Below are positions 26,110 through 32,844 of a stretch of DNA of 32,844 nucleotides, one piece after another; position 1 is the first letter of the stretch, and every line of letters starts with the position of its first letter. The stretch spans positions 247 to 33,090 of the forward strand of contig DAHWBS010000012.1 in assembly GCA_027323445.1 (NCBI GenBank). Direction: 5' to 3'. Origin of the DNA: Leptospirillum sp. GTDB lineage: Bacteria; Nitrospirota; Leptospirillia; Leptospirillales; Leptospirillaceae. Both the position numbers and the translations under genes were made by a program. The notes under the pieces were generated by a model. It did no database searches and was not told the origin of the DNA. It saw only the letters and a program-made list of their open reading frames with translations.

Positions 26110-27111
26110 TCACGCACCAGGGAGTTTCATCGATAACGCCTTGGCCTTTGCCAACTGATCTGAAGACATTTTCCTGGCAAGATAGGCAATTTCTCTTTTG
26201 ACAACCATCCATGTTTTTGAATGAATTTTCGAAGCGGTCAATACTCTCGATAGCCATGCATAGGCCCTGACCCGATCTTTGGGAACTCCCTGACCCTGCG
26301 CATAACAGATACCAAGCCCATAGGCCGCAACAACAGAACCGAGCGCCGCTGACTTTTGATACCAGAAAACCGCTTTGGAGAAATCTCTGGGAACACCCTG
26401 ACCGTACTTGTAGAGTGAAGCGAGCATCGCCATCGCCTGAGGATCATTTCTTGAAACAGCGACTTTGAACCATTGTCTTGCTCTGGCAAAGTCTTTCCTC
26501 CCCAAAAGACCATCCTGATAAATGACACCGAGGTCGGTCGCCGCACCGGCATCACCTCCCGCCGCAGCCTTTCGATACCAGATCATCGCTTCGGGAATGT
26601 CTTTCGAAACACCAAGACCGGAAGCATAAAGCGTTCCCATCCAGTTTTCCCCGTTGACAAAGCCCTGAACGGCTGATTTATAAAACCAGTCTCTGGCGAT
26701 AAGATAGTTGGCCGGAACACCTTCTCCATAGAAATATGCGGCACCGACATCCGTCTCGGCATCAGGGTTACCCTTTCTGGCGGCCTTAAGATACCACCTG
26801 AACGATTTCACCGGATCTTTTTTGCCGCTCTTTCCCCGCAAATAATAGTCTCCCAGAACAATCTCGGACCAGAGGTCTCCCTTCATGGCGAGATGATTCA
26901 AGCGGGAAAAAGACCGACGATCTCCCTTTTCAGCTTTCCGGGCAAGGAGAATCGCTTCTTTTTTTGTCAGAGCATAGGATGTGTGGGGAATGGATAAAAG
27001 GAAAGATAAAAACAGGAGGGCCAAAAAAGCCCCCCCCTTTTTTAATTTGAAAAAAAGCCTGCCATGCATATCCGCAAGAAGTGAAAAGATCCATTCAGTC
27101 TTTTCAGACAT
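26110..27111 (-). CDS. Secreted Sel1-repeat (TPR-like) protein
   Basis: A 333-residue protein. A signal sequence (MHGRLFFKLKKGG, hydrophobic AFLALLFLSFLLSI, then SYA before LTKKEA) is followed by about six Sel1-like repeats of about 36 residues with the signature LGxxYxxGxGVxxDxxxAxxWYxKAA (for example GTLYASGLGVSKD). Such repeats form a superhelical scaffold for protein contacts, here in the periplasm. ATG 27111 lies 3 bases after the adh stop and may be coupled; ATG 27069 gives a cleaner signal peptide but has no SD, so the start is uncertain. The partner is unknown. Confidence 0.9.
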   Translation of the reverse strand: MSEKTEWIFSLLADMHGRLFFKLKKGGAFLALLFLSFLLSIPHTSYALTKKEAILLARKAEKGDRRSFSRLNHLAMKGDLWSEIVLGDYYLRGKSGKKDPVKSFRWYLKAARKGNPDAETDVGAAYFYGEGVPANYLIARDWFYKSAVQGFVNGENWMGTLYASGLGVSKDIPEAMIWYRKAAAGGDAGAATDLGVIYQDGLLGRKDFARARQWFKVAVSRNDPQAMAMLASLYKYGQGVPRDFSKAVFWYQKSAALGSVVAAYGLGICYAQGQGVPKDRVRAYAWLSRVLTASKIHSKTWMVVKREIAYLARKMSSDQLAKAKALSMKLPGA

Positions 27112-27114
27112 TTC

Positions 27115-28158
27115 TCAATCCAGTGATTTCATATCAATAACGAACCGGTAACGAACATCTCCTGACAGAGTTCTTTCATAAGCCTTGTTCACCTCGGAGA
27201 CCGCAATCACCTCGACATCGGCACCGATGTTCTCCCTGCCGCAGAAATCCAGAAGCTCCTGTGTTTCCGGAAGTCCGCCAATCAGGGATGCCGTCAGTGT
27301 TCGCCTTCTGCCAATCAGGCTGAACGCATGAACGGCAAGCGGGGATTCGGGAACACCGACAAGAACCATCGCTCCATCCCGTTTTAAAAGGCCCAGATAG
27401 AGATTGGGGTCATGTGGGGCCGAAATGGTATCGATAATCACATCAAGGGTTTCAGAAAGCCTGGCTACGGCTGCTGCATCATGAGTATCTACAAACCCGG
27501 TGGCTCCTAGATTCCTGCTGTCAGCCGCTTTTTTCGGAGAATGGGAGAGAACAGTGACATCGGCCCCCATTCTGGAGGCAAGCTTCACAGCCATATGGCC
27601 CAAACCTCCAAGCCCCATGACTCCTACGCGGGTTCCAGCTCCCACATTGAACTTCCGAAGGGGAGAATAGGTTGTGATTCCTGCGCATAAAAGGGGCGCA
27701 ACCGTTTCAAGCGGCAGATTTTCCGGAATTTTAAGAGCATAGTCCTCCCGGATCACAATCATCCGGGAATATCCCCCCTGGGTCATATTCCCGTCCCTGT
27801 CCCTGGAGTTGTAGGTCCAGACCAGTCCCCCTGTGCAGTACTGCTGCAAGCCCTCCCTGCAGGAATCACACGTTCCGCAGGAATCGACAAAACACCCTAT
27901 CCCGACCGCGTCACCGACAGAAAAACGCTTTGCAGAGGAACCACCCCTTACAACACGGCCTACAATTTCATGTCCGGGAACAAGGGGAAAGGTTGCTCCG
28001 CCCCATTCGTTTTTCACCTGATGGATATCGGAATGGCAGATCCCGCAATAGAGGATCTCCACCAAAATATCATTTGGAGAAAGATCTCTCCTTGAAAAAG
28101 AAAATGGTTCAAGGGGTTGCCCTGCAGACATTGCCGCATAACCTTTTGTTTCAATCAT
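27115..28158 (-). CDS. Zinc-dependent alcohol dehydrogenase (cinnamyl-alcohol/YahK type)
   Basis: A 347-residue medium-chain dehydrogenase/reductase. The catalytic zinc ligands are Cys41 (CGICHSD), His63 (PGHE) and Cys158; the structural zinc ligands are Cys94, 97, 100 and 108. The cofactor site GLGGLGHMAVKLA is followed by VTVLSHSPKK, where Ser and Lys after strand 2 favour NADPH. It is likely an aldehyde reductase with broad substrates. I use ATG 28158 (AGAGG 9 bases upstream) rather than TTG 28164. The Sel1 gene follows by 3 bases. Confidence 0.94.
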   Translation of the reverse strand: MIETKGYAAMSAGQPLEPFSFSRRDLSPNDILVEILYCGICHSDIHQVKNEWGGATFPLVPGHEIVGRVVRGGSSAKRFSVGDAVGIGCFVDSCGTCDSCREGLQQYCTGGLVWTYNSRDRDGNMTQGGYSRMIVIREDYALKIPENLPLETVAPLLCAGITTYSPLRKFNVGAGTRVGVMGLGGLGHMAVKLASRMGADVTVLSHSPKKAADSRNLGATGFVDTHDAAAVARLSETLDVIIDTISAPHDPNLYLGLLKRDGAMVLVGVPESPLAVHAFSLIGRRRTLTASLIGGLPETQELLDFCGRENIGADVEVIAVSEVNKAYERTLSGDVRYRFVIDMKSLD

Positions 28159-28192
28159 TCCCAATTTCCTCTCTCTAAAAATATCCTGTCCG

Positions 28193-28408
28193 CTATTCGT
28201 TAGTCCGAGCTTTTCTGTCGTCTATTTTCTCAAGCTGCATATTGTCTGTGTCGCAACCTATCGGAGAAAGGTCCTGACCCCGGATCTCCGGTAATATTTG
28301 CATGGCACCTTTGTCGAGATTCTGATGAGCAAGTGATCCGCCTTCCTTAAATTCGGCGGAGAAACGGATCATACTCGCCTTTTGAGGGACCCACCCGGAA
28401 TCAAACAT
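28193..28408 (-). CDS. Possible small protein upstream of adh, unknown
   Basis: A 71-residue frame (ATG 28408; TTG 28426 is possible) whose composition and codon use look like a real soluble protein (Met-Phe-Asp-Ser-Gly-Trp start, FSAEFKEGGSLAHQNL, ILPEIRGQDLSPIGCD, acidic C-terminus). It ends 34 bases before adh in the same direction. No good SD precedes either start, so it may be a remnant of a longer gene or non-coding. I recognise no family. Confidence 0.35.
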   Translation of the reverse strand: MFDSGWVPQKASMIRFSAEFKEGGSLAHQNLDKGAMQILPEIRGQDLSPIGCDTDNMQLEKIDDRKARTNE

Positions 28409-28645
28409 CTCAACACTGATCAACAATCTTAAAACGGCACCTTCCTGGAGAGCAAGAAACCATTCGACGGGAATCCGCTGGCATCGGAAGAACTATCAGG
28501 GAAGTACAGGCGGAGTAACAGCGGTTCGGAGTTACCGTCAGGACACAACAGAAAAAGCGGGAAAAAGAAAAACAGAACCGTCCGCTTGTTCCCTTCTGGC
28601 TTGTGGCCCGGGAAGGAAAATGCACGAACAATCTGTTCAGGAGGA
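28409..28645. other. Intergenic stretch, no supported gene
   Basis: Frames here are short, lack SD sequences and give low-complexity or Cys/Ser-rich products unlike the neighbours. It should contain the promoter for the small frame and adh, but none is clear. Confidence 0.5.
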
Positions 28646-28675
28646 AACCGGAAGAGAAGAACTTCTCTTCCGGTT
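28646..28675 (-). terminator. Perfect 13-bp hairpin after sat, probable terminator
   Basis: AACCGGAAGAGAA (28646-28658) pairs exactly with 28663-28675 around a 4-base loop, starting 16 bases after the sat stop. On the minus strand only TTTCCTCCT follows, so termination may be imperfect. Confidence 0.65.
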
Positions 28676-28691
28676 AAAACAAAAAGAGGTT

Positions 28692-29864
28692 TCAGGAAAC
28701 AGGCATGGATGCTTTCGAATAATGGCTGATCAGGATTTTTGCAACTTCAGGCCGGGTCATTTCCGGAGGAGGAGCCATCCCTTCACGAAGCATCTTTCGA
28801 ACCTGGGTCCCCGACAGAAGAATCCTGGAATCCTCTGAATGGCCACATGTCTTGTGAGAAGCCATTGCCTCGCAGGAGCGGCAATAGTAAGCCGTATCAA
28901 AAAAGATCGGAACAATGCCCAGATCGTCGTAATCGAACTCTTTTAATAGATCATGGGCCTCAAAAGGACCATAGTACGAACCGACACCCGCATGATCGCG
29001 ACCGACAATAAAGTGTGTACACCCATAGTTTTTGCGAATCAGGGCGTGAAAAAGTGCCTCCCTTGGTCCGGCATACCGCATTGAACCGGGAAAGACACCA
29101 AGAACCACGCGGTTTGAAGGGTAGTATCGGGACAGGAGAGCTTCGTAACAATCCATCCGGACGGATGCGGGGACATCATCTTCCTTGGTTTCTCCCACCA
29201 GAGGATGGACAAGGAGACCATCGACCAGTTCCAGTGCGCACTTTTGAATATACTCATGGGCACGGTGAATGGGATTTCTTGTCTGAAAACCCACAACAGT
29301 CGACCAGCTGTGATGGTTGAAGAGATTTCTTGTCTCGGTAGGAGTCATCCGTCTGTTCGAAAAAACCCCGCCAGACAGATTTTCGACCACACGAACCTTG
29401 CCGGCAACGGCAAATGACGAAACGGACAAAAGGTAATTCACGCCTGGATGGGCGGGATCTTCCGTTCGATAAACTTCCCGGGCCTCTTTCTGAATATCTC
29501 TTTTGAAGACATCGCTTACATTGAGTGCAGCCAGGATTTTTCCATTCTCATCCTTTAGCGCAACAAGATCTCCTTTTTTAAACGTTTTTGCCAATTCTTC
29601 AACAACTGGCAAAACAACAGGAAGCGGAAAGAGAAGGCCGTTTGGAAGCCTCATGCGTTCGACAACAGAGGTCCATGCGGCTTCGTCCATAAAACCATCC
29701 AGCGGGGAAAGCCCCCCCTCGGACAACAAAATGAGATCGGAGATTTCCCGTGGATCAAGGGTTACCGAAGGAGCCTTTTTCAGCTCCCTGAGAAGAGACT
29801 CCTTTTCATGAAGGTCCACGGAGTTGATCACAAGGGAACCTCCGTGAGGAACGGACAACGTCAT
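28692..29864 (-). CDS. sat: Sulfate adenylyltransferase (ATP sulfurylase)
   Basis: A 390-residue enzyme that makes APS from sulfate and ATP, or the reverse. The nucleotide site QTRNPIHRAHE (194-204), GRDHAGVGSYYG (288-299) and SGTQVRKMLREG are intact. A zinc site of the bacterial/archaeal type is seen: Cys328, Cys331, Cys340 and His342 (CRSCEAMASHKTCGH). There is no APS-kinase domain. AAGGA lies 7 bases before ATG 29864. It is third in aprA-aprB-sat, 60 bases after aprB, so the operon handles sulfate to sulfite via APS in one unit. Confidence 0.97.
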   Translation of the reverse strand: MTLSVPHGGSLVINSVDLHEKESLLRELKKAPSVTLDPREISDLILLSEGGLSPLDGFMDEAAWTSVVERMRLPNGLLFPLPVVLPVVEELAKTFKKGDLVALKDENGKILAALNVSDVFKRDIQKEAREVYRTEDPAHPGVNYLLSVSSFAVAGKVRVVENLSGGVFSNRRMTPTETRNLFNHHSWSTVVGFQTRNPIHRAHEYIQKCALELVDGLLVHPLVGETKEDDVPASVRMDCYEALLSRYYPSNRVVLGVFPGSMRYAGPREALFHALIRKNYGCTHFIVGRDHAGVGSYYGPFEAHDLLKEFDYDDLGIVPIFFDTAYYCRSCEAMASHKTCGHSEDSRILLSGTQVRKMLREGMAPPPEMTRPEVAKILISHYSKASMPVS

Positions 29865-29924
29865 TTTTTTTCCTTTCAGATGAACGATTCAATTCTTAGA
29901 TACAACACCAGAAGTCCAGGCCTA

Positions 29925-30278
29925 TCAGGCCCCTCCCATTTCGGCGATCAGATCATCCGGCACACGAGTCGGAGCGTCAAAAAACTCAGGCTCCTTCCCT
30001 GCCGTTTCAAGAGTCCATCGTATGCTTTCCCGCCTGACCTTTGGCATCAAGCGGGCATTTTCCGCCGCAACAGAATAGGGCAGAACCACCTCAACTGCAC
30101 CTACCGGACAGGGCTTGACGCAGGCATAGCAGTCCCAGCAATCGGCCTGTACGCGCATGAAGGCTTTCTGATCTTCCTTCCGGATTCCGATAAGGTCCCC
30201 CGGACAAGCCATGACACATCTTGCCTCAGGCAATTTGACACATCCATGGCAGACGTTGAGATCAATGCGAATTCCCAT
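29925..30278 (-). CDS. aprB: Adenylylsulfate (APS) reductase, beta subunit
   Basis: A 117-residue ferredoxin-like subunit, somewhat shorter than the 140-170 residues of dissimilatory AprB. Two [4Fe-4S] quartets are visible: Cys10, 13, 21, 25 (CHGC...CVMACP) and Cys47, 50, 53, 57 (CWDCYACVKPCPVGAVEV), the latter a hallmark of AprB. A tail of about 60 residues follows that in the family wraps the alpha subunit. ATG 30278 has AAGGAGG 6 bases upstream; the gene overlaps the aprA end by 17 bases. It passes electrons to the FAD of AprA. Confidence 0.93.
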   Translation of the reverse strand: MGIRIDLNVCHGCVKLPEARCVMACPGDLIGIRKEDQKAFMRVQADCWDCYACVKPCPVGAVEVVLPYSVAAENARLMPKVRRESIRWTLETAGKEPEFFDAPTRVPDDLIAEMGGA

Positions 30279-32010
30279 GGAAAACCTCCTTATCCTCTTG
30301 ATGACCACTTTTTAAAACGTCTCCTCCGGAAAGAGATCTTAAAACAATCTTCGATTCTCCCGTCTCAAGGTCCCGCACAGAATTGACAAAAACGGACCAG
30401 TTCAGAGAATCCGTTTCAGGATAGTCGGTGCGGCTCTGGAAACCTGGCCATCGGCTTTCCTTTCTGGCCCGGAGATGGGCGACTAAAACTCGTGAAACAT
30501 CGACCCGGTCAACGACTTCATGCGCATTCATCAGTTCATGGAGATCATTGGCTTTCATGCGGGGAAGATCTGATGCAATACGCTGAAGGTAGTTATCGGC
30601 CATGGCAAGCCCCGCCTCATTCATTTTATAAGCGGTTCGTATCCCCCCGGCATATTCGTCCATGACTTTCTGCATGCGCTCCTCAATCTCCTCGGGAGAA
30701 TATTCCCCTCTCGAATGATCGAGATACGAAAACACACGATCTTCCTCTTCGGTCACCTGGGCCAGATCAAGACCGGGAATTGGCGTTTTTTCCGTCTGCA
30801 TGTCCGAAATAGCCGTCAGAGCGGCAATTTTTCCTTCTGCGAAGCAGCCGGAGACAAACTTGTATGGAGCTCCTCCTGCCACATCCCCTGCGGCAAAGAG
30901 ATTGGGAAGAGTTGTTCTCCTCCCGGCATCAACCCAATAACCAGCCTGACAATGACCGCCTACGACATAAGGCTCGGTACCGCAAATCTCGATGGGATCC
31001 CGTCCAGGATCGATATCGCTGGAAGCCCAGTAAAGAACGGTGTTGGGATACATGTCCAGATAGGCTTCCTTGAGCTTTTTCACCCGATCGGAAGAGAGAT
31101 GTCTGGTATCCATAAAGCATGGACCCCGTCCCTCTTCGATCTCTTTCATCGGAGCGGCCAGCCGGATCGGAGTCGGAGCTCCCTCACCTCCCCATTCGGA
31201 CCATCTGAGCTTCATGAATTCTTCCCCAAGAGCATTCACCTGCGGGGCACCAAAACCCAATGCCAGAGTCCCGGTGGGCGCCAGTGTTTCCTTCGTCCTC
31301 AAAGCAATGAAGCGATGCTCAAAACTTGTCATCTCGGCACCGGCCCTGATTCCAATCGCGTATCCGGCACCTGTGTTGAAGGGGGAGTACCACATCGTGT
31401 GTCGGGCAGCCCCTTCGTTGTTTGGACGATAAAGCCCCGATGCTCCTCCTGTGGCGACGATCGTTTTTCTGGCTCTGGCAACGTAAAACTCTCCATCGCG
31501 AACACCAAATCCCATGGCACCGCTAACAGCCCCCTCCTGCATCATGAGATTCGTGACAACAACGCGATTGAGAACCGTCACGCCCGACTCGACCACTTTT
31601 CTCGCCAGAATGGACTTTAGCGACTCTCCATGAATTTTGATGTTCCAGCGGCCACGAGGGGAATACTGTCCATTCTCATCTTTCACAATGGGCAAACCCA
31701 TTTGCTCAAGCTCACGGACAACCTCGGAAAAGAGTTCTGCCTGGGTTCTGACGAGGTCTTCCCTCAAAATCCCCATGGAATCGAAGCGGACATAATCCAC
31801 GAAAGAATCGACGGTTTCCCCTGGATTGATATAGGCATTGATGGCGTTCATTCCTCCGGCAAGACAGCCGGAACGATCAATATGAGCCTTCTCAAGGATC
31901 AGCACCCGGATATCGGGGGCAGCTCTTCTTGCACTGATGGCCGCAAAGCAACCGGCCGTTCCGCCACCAATGATCAACAGGTCTGTCTCGTGAATTTGAC
32001 GCTTGACCAT
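30262..32010 (-). CDS. aprA: Adenylylsulfate (APS) reductase, alpha subunit
   Basis: A 582-residue FAD protein of the fumarate reductase/AprA family that reduces APS to sulfite and AMP. The FAD motif DLLIIGGGTAGCFAA (10-24) and LEKAHIDRSGCLAGGMNAINAY are AprA-like, as are SPFNTGAGYAIG, FEHRFIALRTKETLAPTGTL and YVVGGHCQAGYWVDAGRRTTLPNLFAAGDVAGGAPYKF. I use ATG 32010, with GGAGG 4 bases upstream; the extension to 32100 would run through the promoter and operator. The AprB partner excludes an ordinary succinate dehydrogenase. Without dsr or sox genes here, an assimilatory role is plausible (inference). Confidence 0.93.
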   Translation of the reverse strand: MVKRQIHETDLLIIGGGTAGCFAAISARRAAPDIRVLILEKAHIDRSGCLAGGMNAINAYINPGETVDSFVDYVRFDSMGILREDLVRTQAELFSEVVRELEQMGLPIVKDENGQYSPRGRWNIKIHGESLKSILARKVVESGVTVLNRVVVTNLMMQEGAVSGAMGFGVRDGEFYVARARKTIVATGGASGLYRPNNEGAARHTMWYSPFNTGAGYAIGIRAGAEMTSFEHRFIALRTKETLAPTGTLALGFGAPQVNALGEEFMKLRWSEWGGEGAPTPIRLAAPMKEIEEGRGPCFMDTRHLSSDRVKKLKEAYLDMYPNTVLYWASSDIDPGRDPIEICGTEPYVVGGHCQAGYWVDAGRRTTLPNLFAAGDVAGGAPYKFVSGCFAEGKIAALTAISDMQTEKTPIPGLDLAQVTEEEDRVFSYLDHSRGEYSPEEIEERMQKVMDEYAGGIRTAYKMNEAGLAMADNYLQRIASDLPRMKANDLHELMNAHEVVDRVDVSRVLVAHLRARKESRWPGFQSRTDYPETDSLNWSVFVNSVRDLETGESKIVLRSLSGGDVLKSGHQEDKEVFHGNSH

Positions 32011-32036
32011 TTCCCCTCCAAAAGAGATCGCGATCG

Positions 32037-32087
32037 CTTTTATGTTTATAATAGTTACTAACCTATTAACTATTATAAACATAAAAG
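32037..32087. repeat. 21-bp perfect inverted repeat over the apr promoter (candidate operator)
   Basis: Bases 32037-32057 and 32067-32087 are exact inverted copies (outer ends CTTTTATG/CATAAAAG, inner ends TAGTTA/TAACTA) with a 9-base centre. It covers the -10 box and the expected start of the aprA promoter. It ends 27 bases before ATG 32010. No T-run follows, so it is not a terminator. Symmetry and position indicate a dimeric repressor site. Confidence 0.9.
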
Positions 32088-32100
32088 ACAGCCTTGTCAA
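32072..32100 (-). promoter_or_regulatory. Consensus sigma70 promoter of aprA-aprB-sat
   Basis: On the minus strand TTGACA (32095-32100), exactly 17 bases, then TATAAT (32072-32077): a full consensus match. Transcription would begin near 32065, in the centre of the inverted repeat, giving a 55-base leader. Confidence 0.93.
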
Positions 32101-32134
32101 CTCTCTCTCGCATCAGTGCAGGGAGCACATCATC

Positions 32135-32168
32135 TGTCCGGTTTTGGAGCGCAAGGGTTGTCCGGTTT
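32135..32168. mobile_element. Probable insertion-sequence end with direct repeats
   Basis: TGTCCGGTTT occurs twice in direct orientation (32135 and 32159, 24 bases apart) just before a transposase-like start. This arrangement resembles the subterminal repeats of an IS end. The opposite end is not seen, so the element is truncated. Confidence 0.5.
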
Positions 32169-32194
32169 CATAATGGGTCCAGAAAGGACTCAGA

Positions 32195-32330
32195 ATGAAC
32201 CAAACGACCGTACTACAGGGGATCCGGAAGATCTATCTTGAAGAAACATAGAATGAGCGGAAGAAAGAACGGCTGACGCAGGAAGTCGTCCGGTCGAAGA
32301 CCCGGTATGAAAACGGAAACCCCACCTGCA
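32195..32330 (+). pseudogene. Transposase N-terminal remnant
   Basis: ATG 32195, with AAAGGA 6 bases upstream, begins MNQTTVLQGIRKIYLEE, which resembles the N-terminus of helix-turn-helix transposases that start MNETTVLQGIRKMRFEE. The frame is broken by TAG at 32249-32251 after 18 codons. Transposase-like residues (ERLTQE, then RYENG) continue in frame after the stop, and the rest of the gene is missing. Nothing functional can be made. The right boundary is approximate. Confidence 0.55.
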
Positions 32331-32500
32331 GCGAAAAGCGCTTAGGTGAGGGAGAGATGCAGACAAAGCGACTTTCCACTCATATCAGTGGAATAACACT
32401 CCTTATATATCAGCTACTTACGGAGTTTTACTGCGCTTTTCGATAAATATATCAACACGAACACTCGCGTTTTTAGCGCTCTCCGAAGCATGCGCTGTAT
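32331..32500. other. Intergenic stretch after the IS remnant
   Basis: AT-rich in part, with no supported gene; it separates the IS remnant from the stop of the Sua5-type gene. I see no clear terminator for that minus-strand gene. Confidence 0.45.
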
Positions 32501-32844
32501 CTATTCCCTTGAGGGTGACTGAGCGGCACGCCGTAGCCGATCATTGACCGCAAGCCACTCAGAAGCATCCGGTGGCAACTCAAGCAAAAGACAGTCGAAA
32601 CCTCCGCGGTCAAGACGATGCAAGGTCGAATAGAGCTTACTCCCATATTCTACCGCCTTTGGAGGCATGCAAATGATCGTGACTTTACTGCTTTCAAAAG
32701 CTTTTCCGTCGTCTCCCAATTTCAGAACGGCAACATTTTTCCCCTGCCAGACCATTTGAAGCACCCGATGCCACAATGTGTTTGTCGGGTGGATTTCAAG
32801 CGGAGTGACGGGAGCATAATGAGAAGCCAGCATGCCAGGGGCAC
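32501..32844 (-). CDS. Threonylcarbamoyl-AMP synthase (Sua5 type), C-terminal domain
   Basis: A frame entering from the right edge; 114 complete codons are visible including the stop. It begins APGMLASHYAPVTPL, the conserved linker SPGMxxxHYAP that joins the YrdC catalytic domain to the C-terminal Sua5 domain. The rest (VAVLKLGDD, LYSTLHRLDRGGFDCLLLELPP, WLAVNDRLRRAA) matches the Rossmann-like Sua5 domain. The full enzyme makes threonylcarbamoyl-AMP for the t6A37 modification of tRNA; the catalytic part lies outside the window. Confidence 0.9.
   Translation of the reverse strand, partial: APGMLASHYAPVTPLEIHPTNTLWHRVLQMVWQGKNVAVLKLGDDGKAFESSKVTIICMPPKAVEYGSKLYSTLHRLDRGGFDCLLLELPPDASEWLAVNDRLRRAAQSPSRE

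Noticed and set aside
28410-28631. 73-codon minus-strand frame upstream of adh
   Set aside because: Cys/Ser/Phe-rich composition unlike neighbouring proteins and no SD.
30715-31620. 301-codon open frame on the plus strand
   Set aside because: Antisense to aprA, whose motifs are intact on the other strand; no SD or family resemblance.
1-32844. CRISPR array, prophage, defence island
   Set aside because: No regularly spaced repeats, and no phage or defence genes; the only mobile trace is the IS remnant near 32.2 kb.

Overview
The window reads as a piece of an autotrophic bacterial chromosome that fixes CO2 by the reductive TCA (rTCA) cycle. The best fit is an acidophilic iron oxidiser of the Leptospirillum type (Nitrospirota). 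This is inferred from gene content: citryl-CoA synthetase plus citryl-CoA lyase, a soluble-type fumarate reductase, an AprAB/Sat set and many EAL proteins. No rRNA or marker gene is present to prove it. Almost all genes lie on the minus strand. Strong Shine-Dalgarno (SD) sequences with TTG or GTG starts are frequent.

Left part (1-12.5 kb): after the tail of an FmdB-like zinc-ribbon protein, a small lipoprotein and a peroxiredoxin comes an rTCA cluster. In transcription order (right to left) it is ccsA, ccsB, a 49-residue membrane protein, aconitase, citryl-CoA lyase, a PsiE-like membrane protein, frdB, frdA, sucC, sucD. Together these cover fumarate to succinate to succinyl-CoA, and isocitrate/citrate to citryl-CoA to acetyl-CoA plus oxaloacetate. 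Two intrinsic terminators split the cluster, after aconitase and after the lyase, and a promoter candidate lies upstream of frdB. The two ferredoxin-dependent carboxylases, isocitrate dehydrogenase, malate dehydrogenase and fumarase are not in the window.

Middle (12.5-25.5 kb): tRNA-Glu(TTC) with a near-consensus promoter, two convergent EAL-domain (c-di-GMP phosphodiesterase type) genes, one with a perfect 12-bp inverted repeat at its start, and a SAM methyltransferase. A tight minus-strand operon follows, pgm-glgP-gnd-zwf-ppk2, joining glycogen breakdown to the oxidative pentose phosphate pathway and polyphosphate:nucleotide phosphotransfer. Acetate kinase lies upstream of it.

Right part (25.5-32.8 kb): a small unknown protein with a strong terminator, a Sel1-repeat secreted protein, a zinc alcohol dehydrogenase, then aprA-aprB-sat (APS reductase and ATP sulfurylase). 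The apr promoter is an exact TTGACA-N17-TATAAT, and its -10 box lies inside a 21-bp perfect inverted repeat, probably an operator. The window ends with the remnant of an insertion sequence and the C-terminal domain of a Sua5-type threonylcarbamoyl-AMP synthase.

The points most worth following are the apr promoter/operator, the non-canonical FrdAB, the use of an Apr-type enzyme in a probable non-sulfur organism, the uncharacterised 49-residue protein inside the rTCA cluster, and the inverted repeat at the EAL gene.
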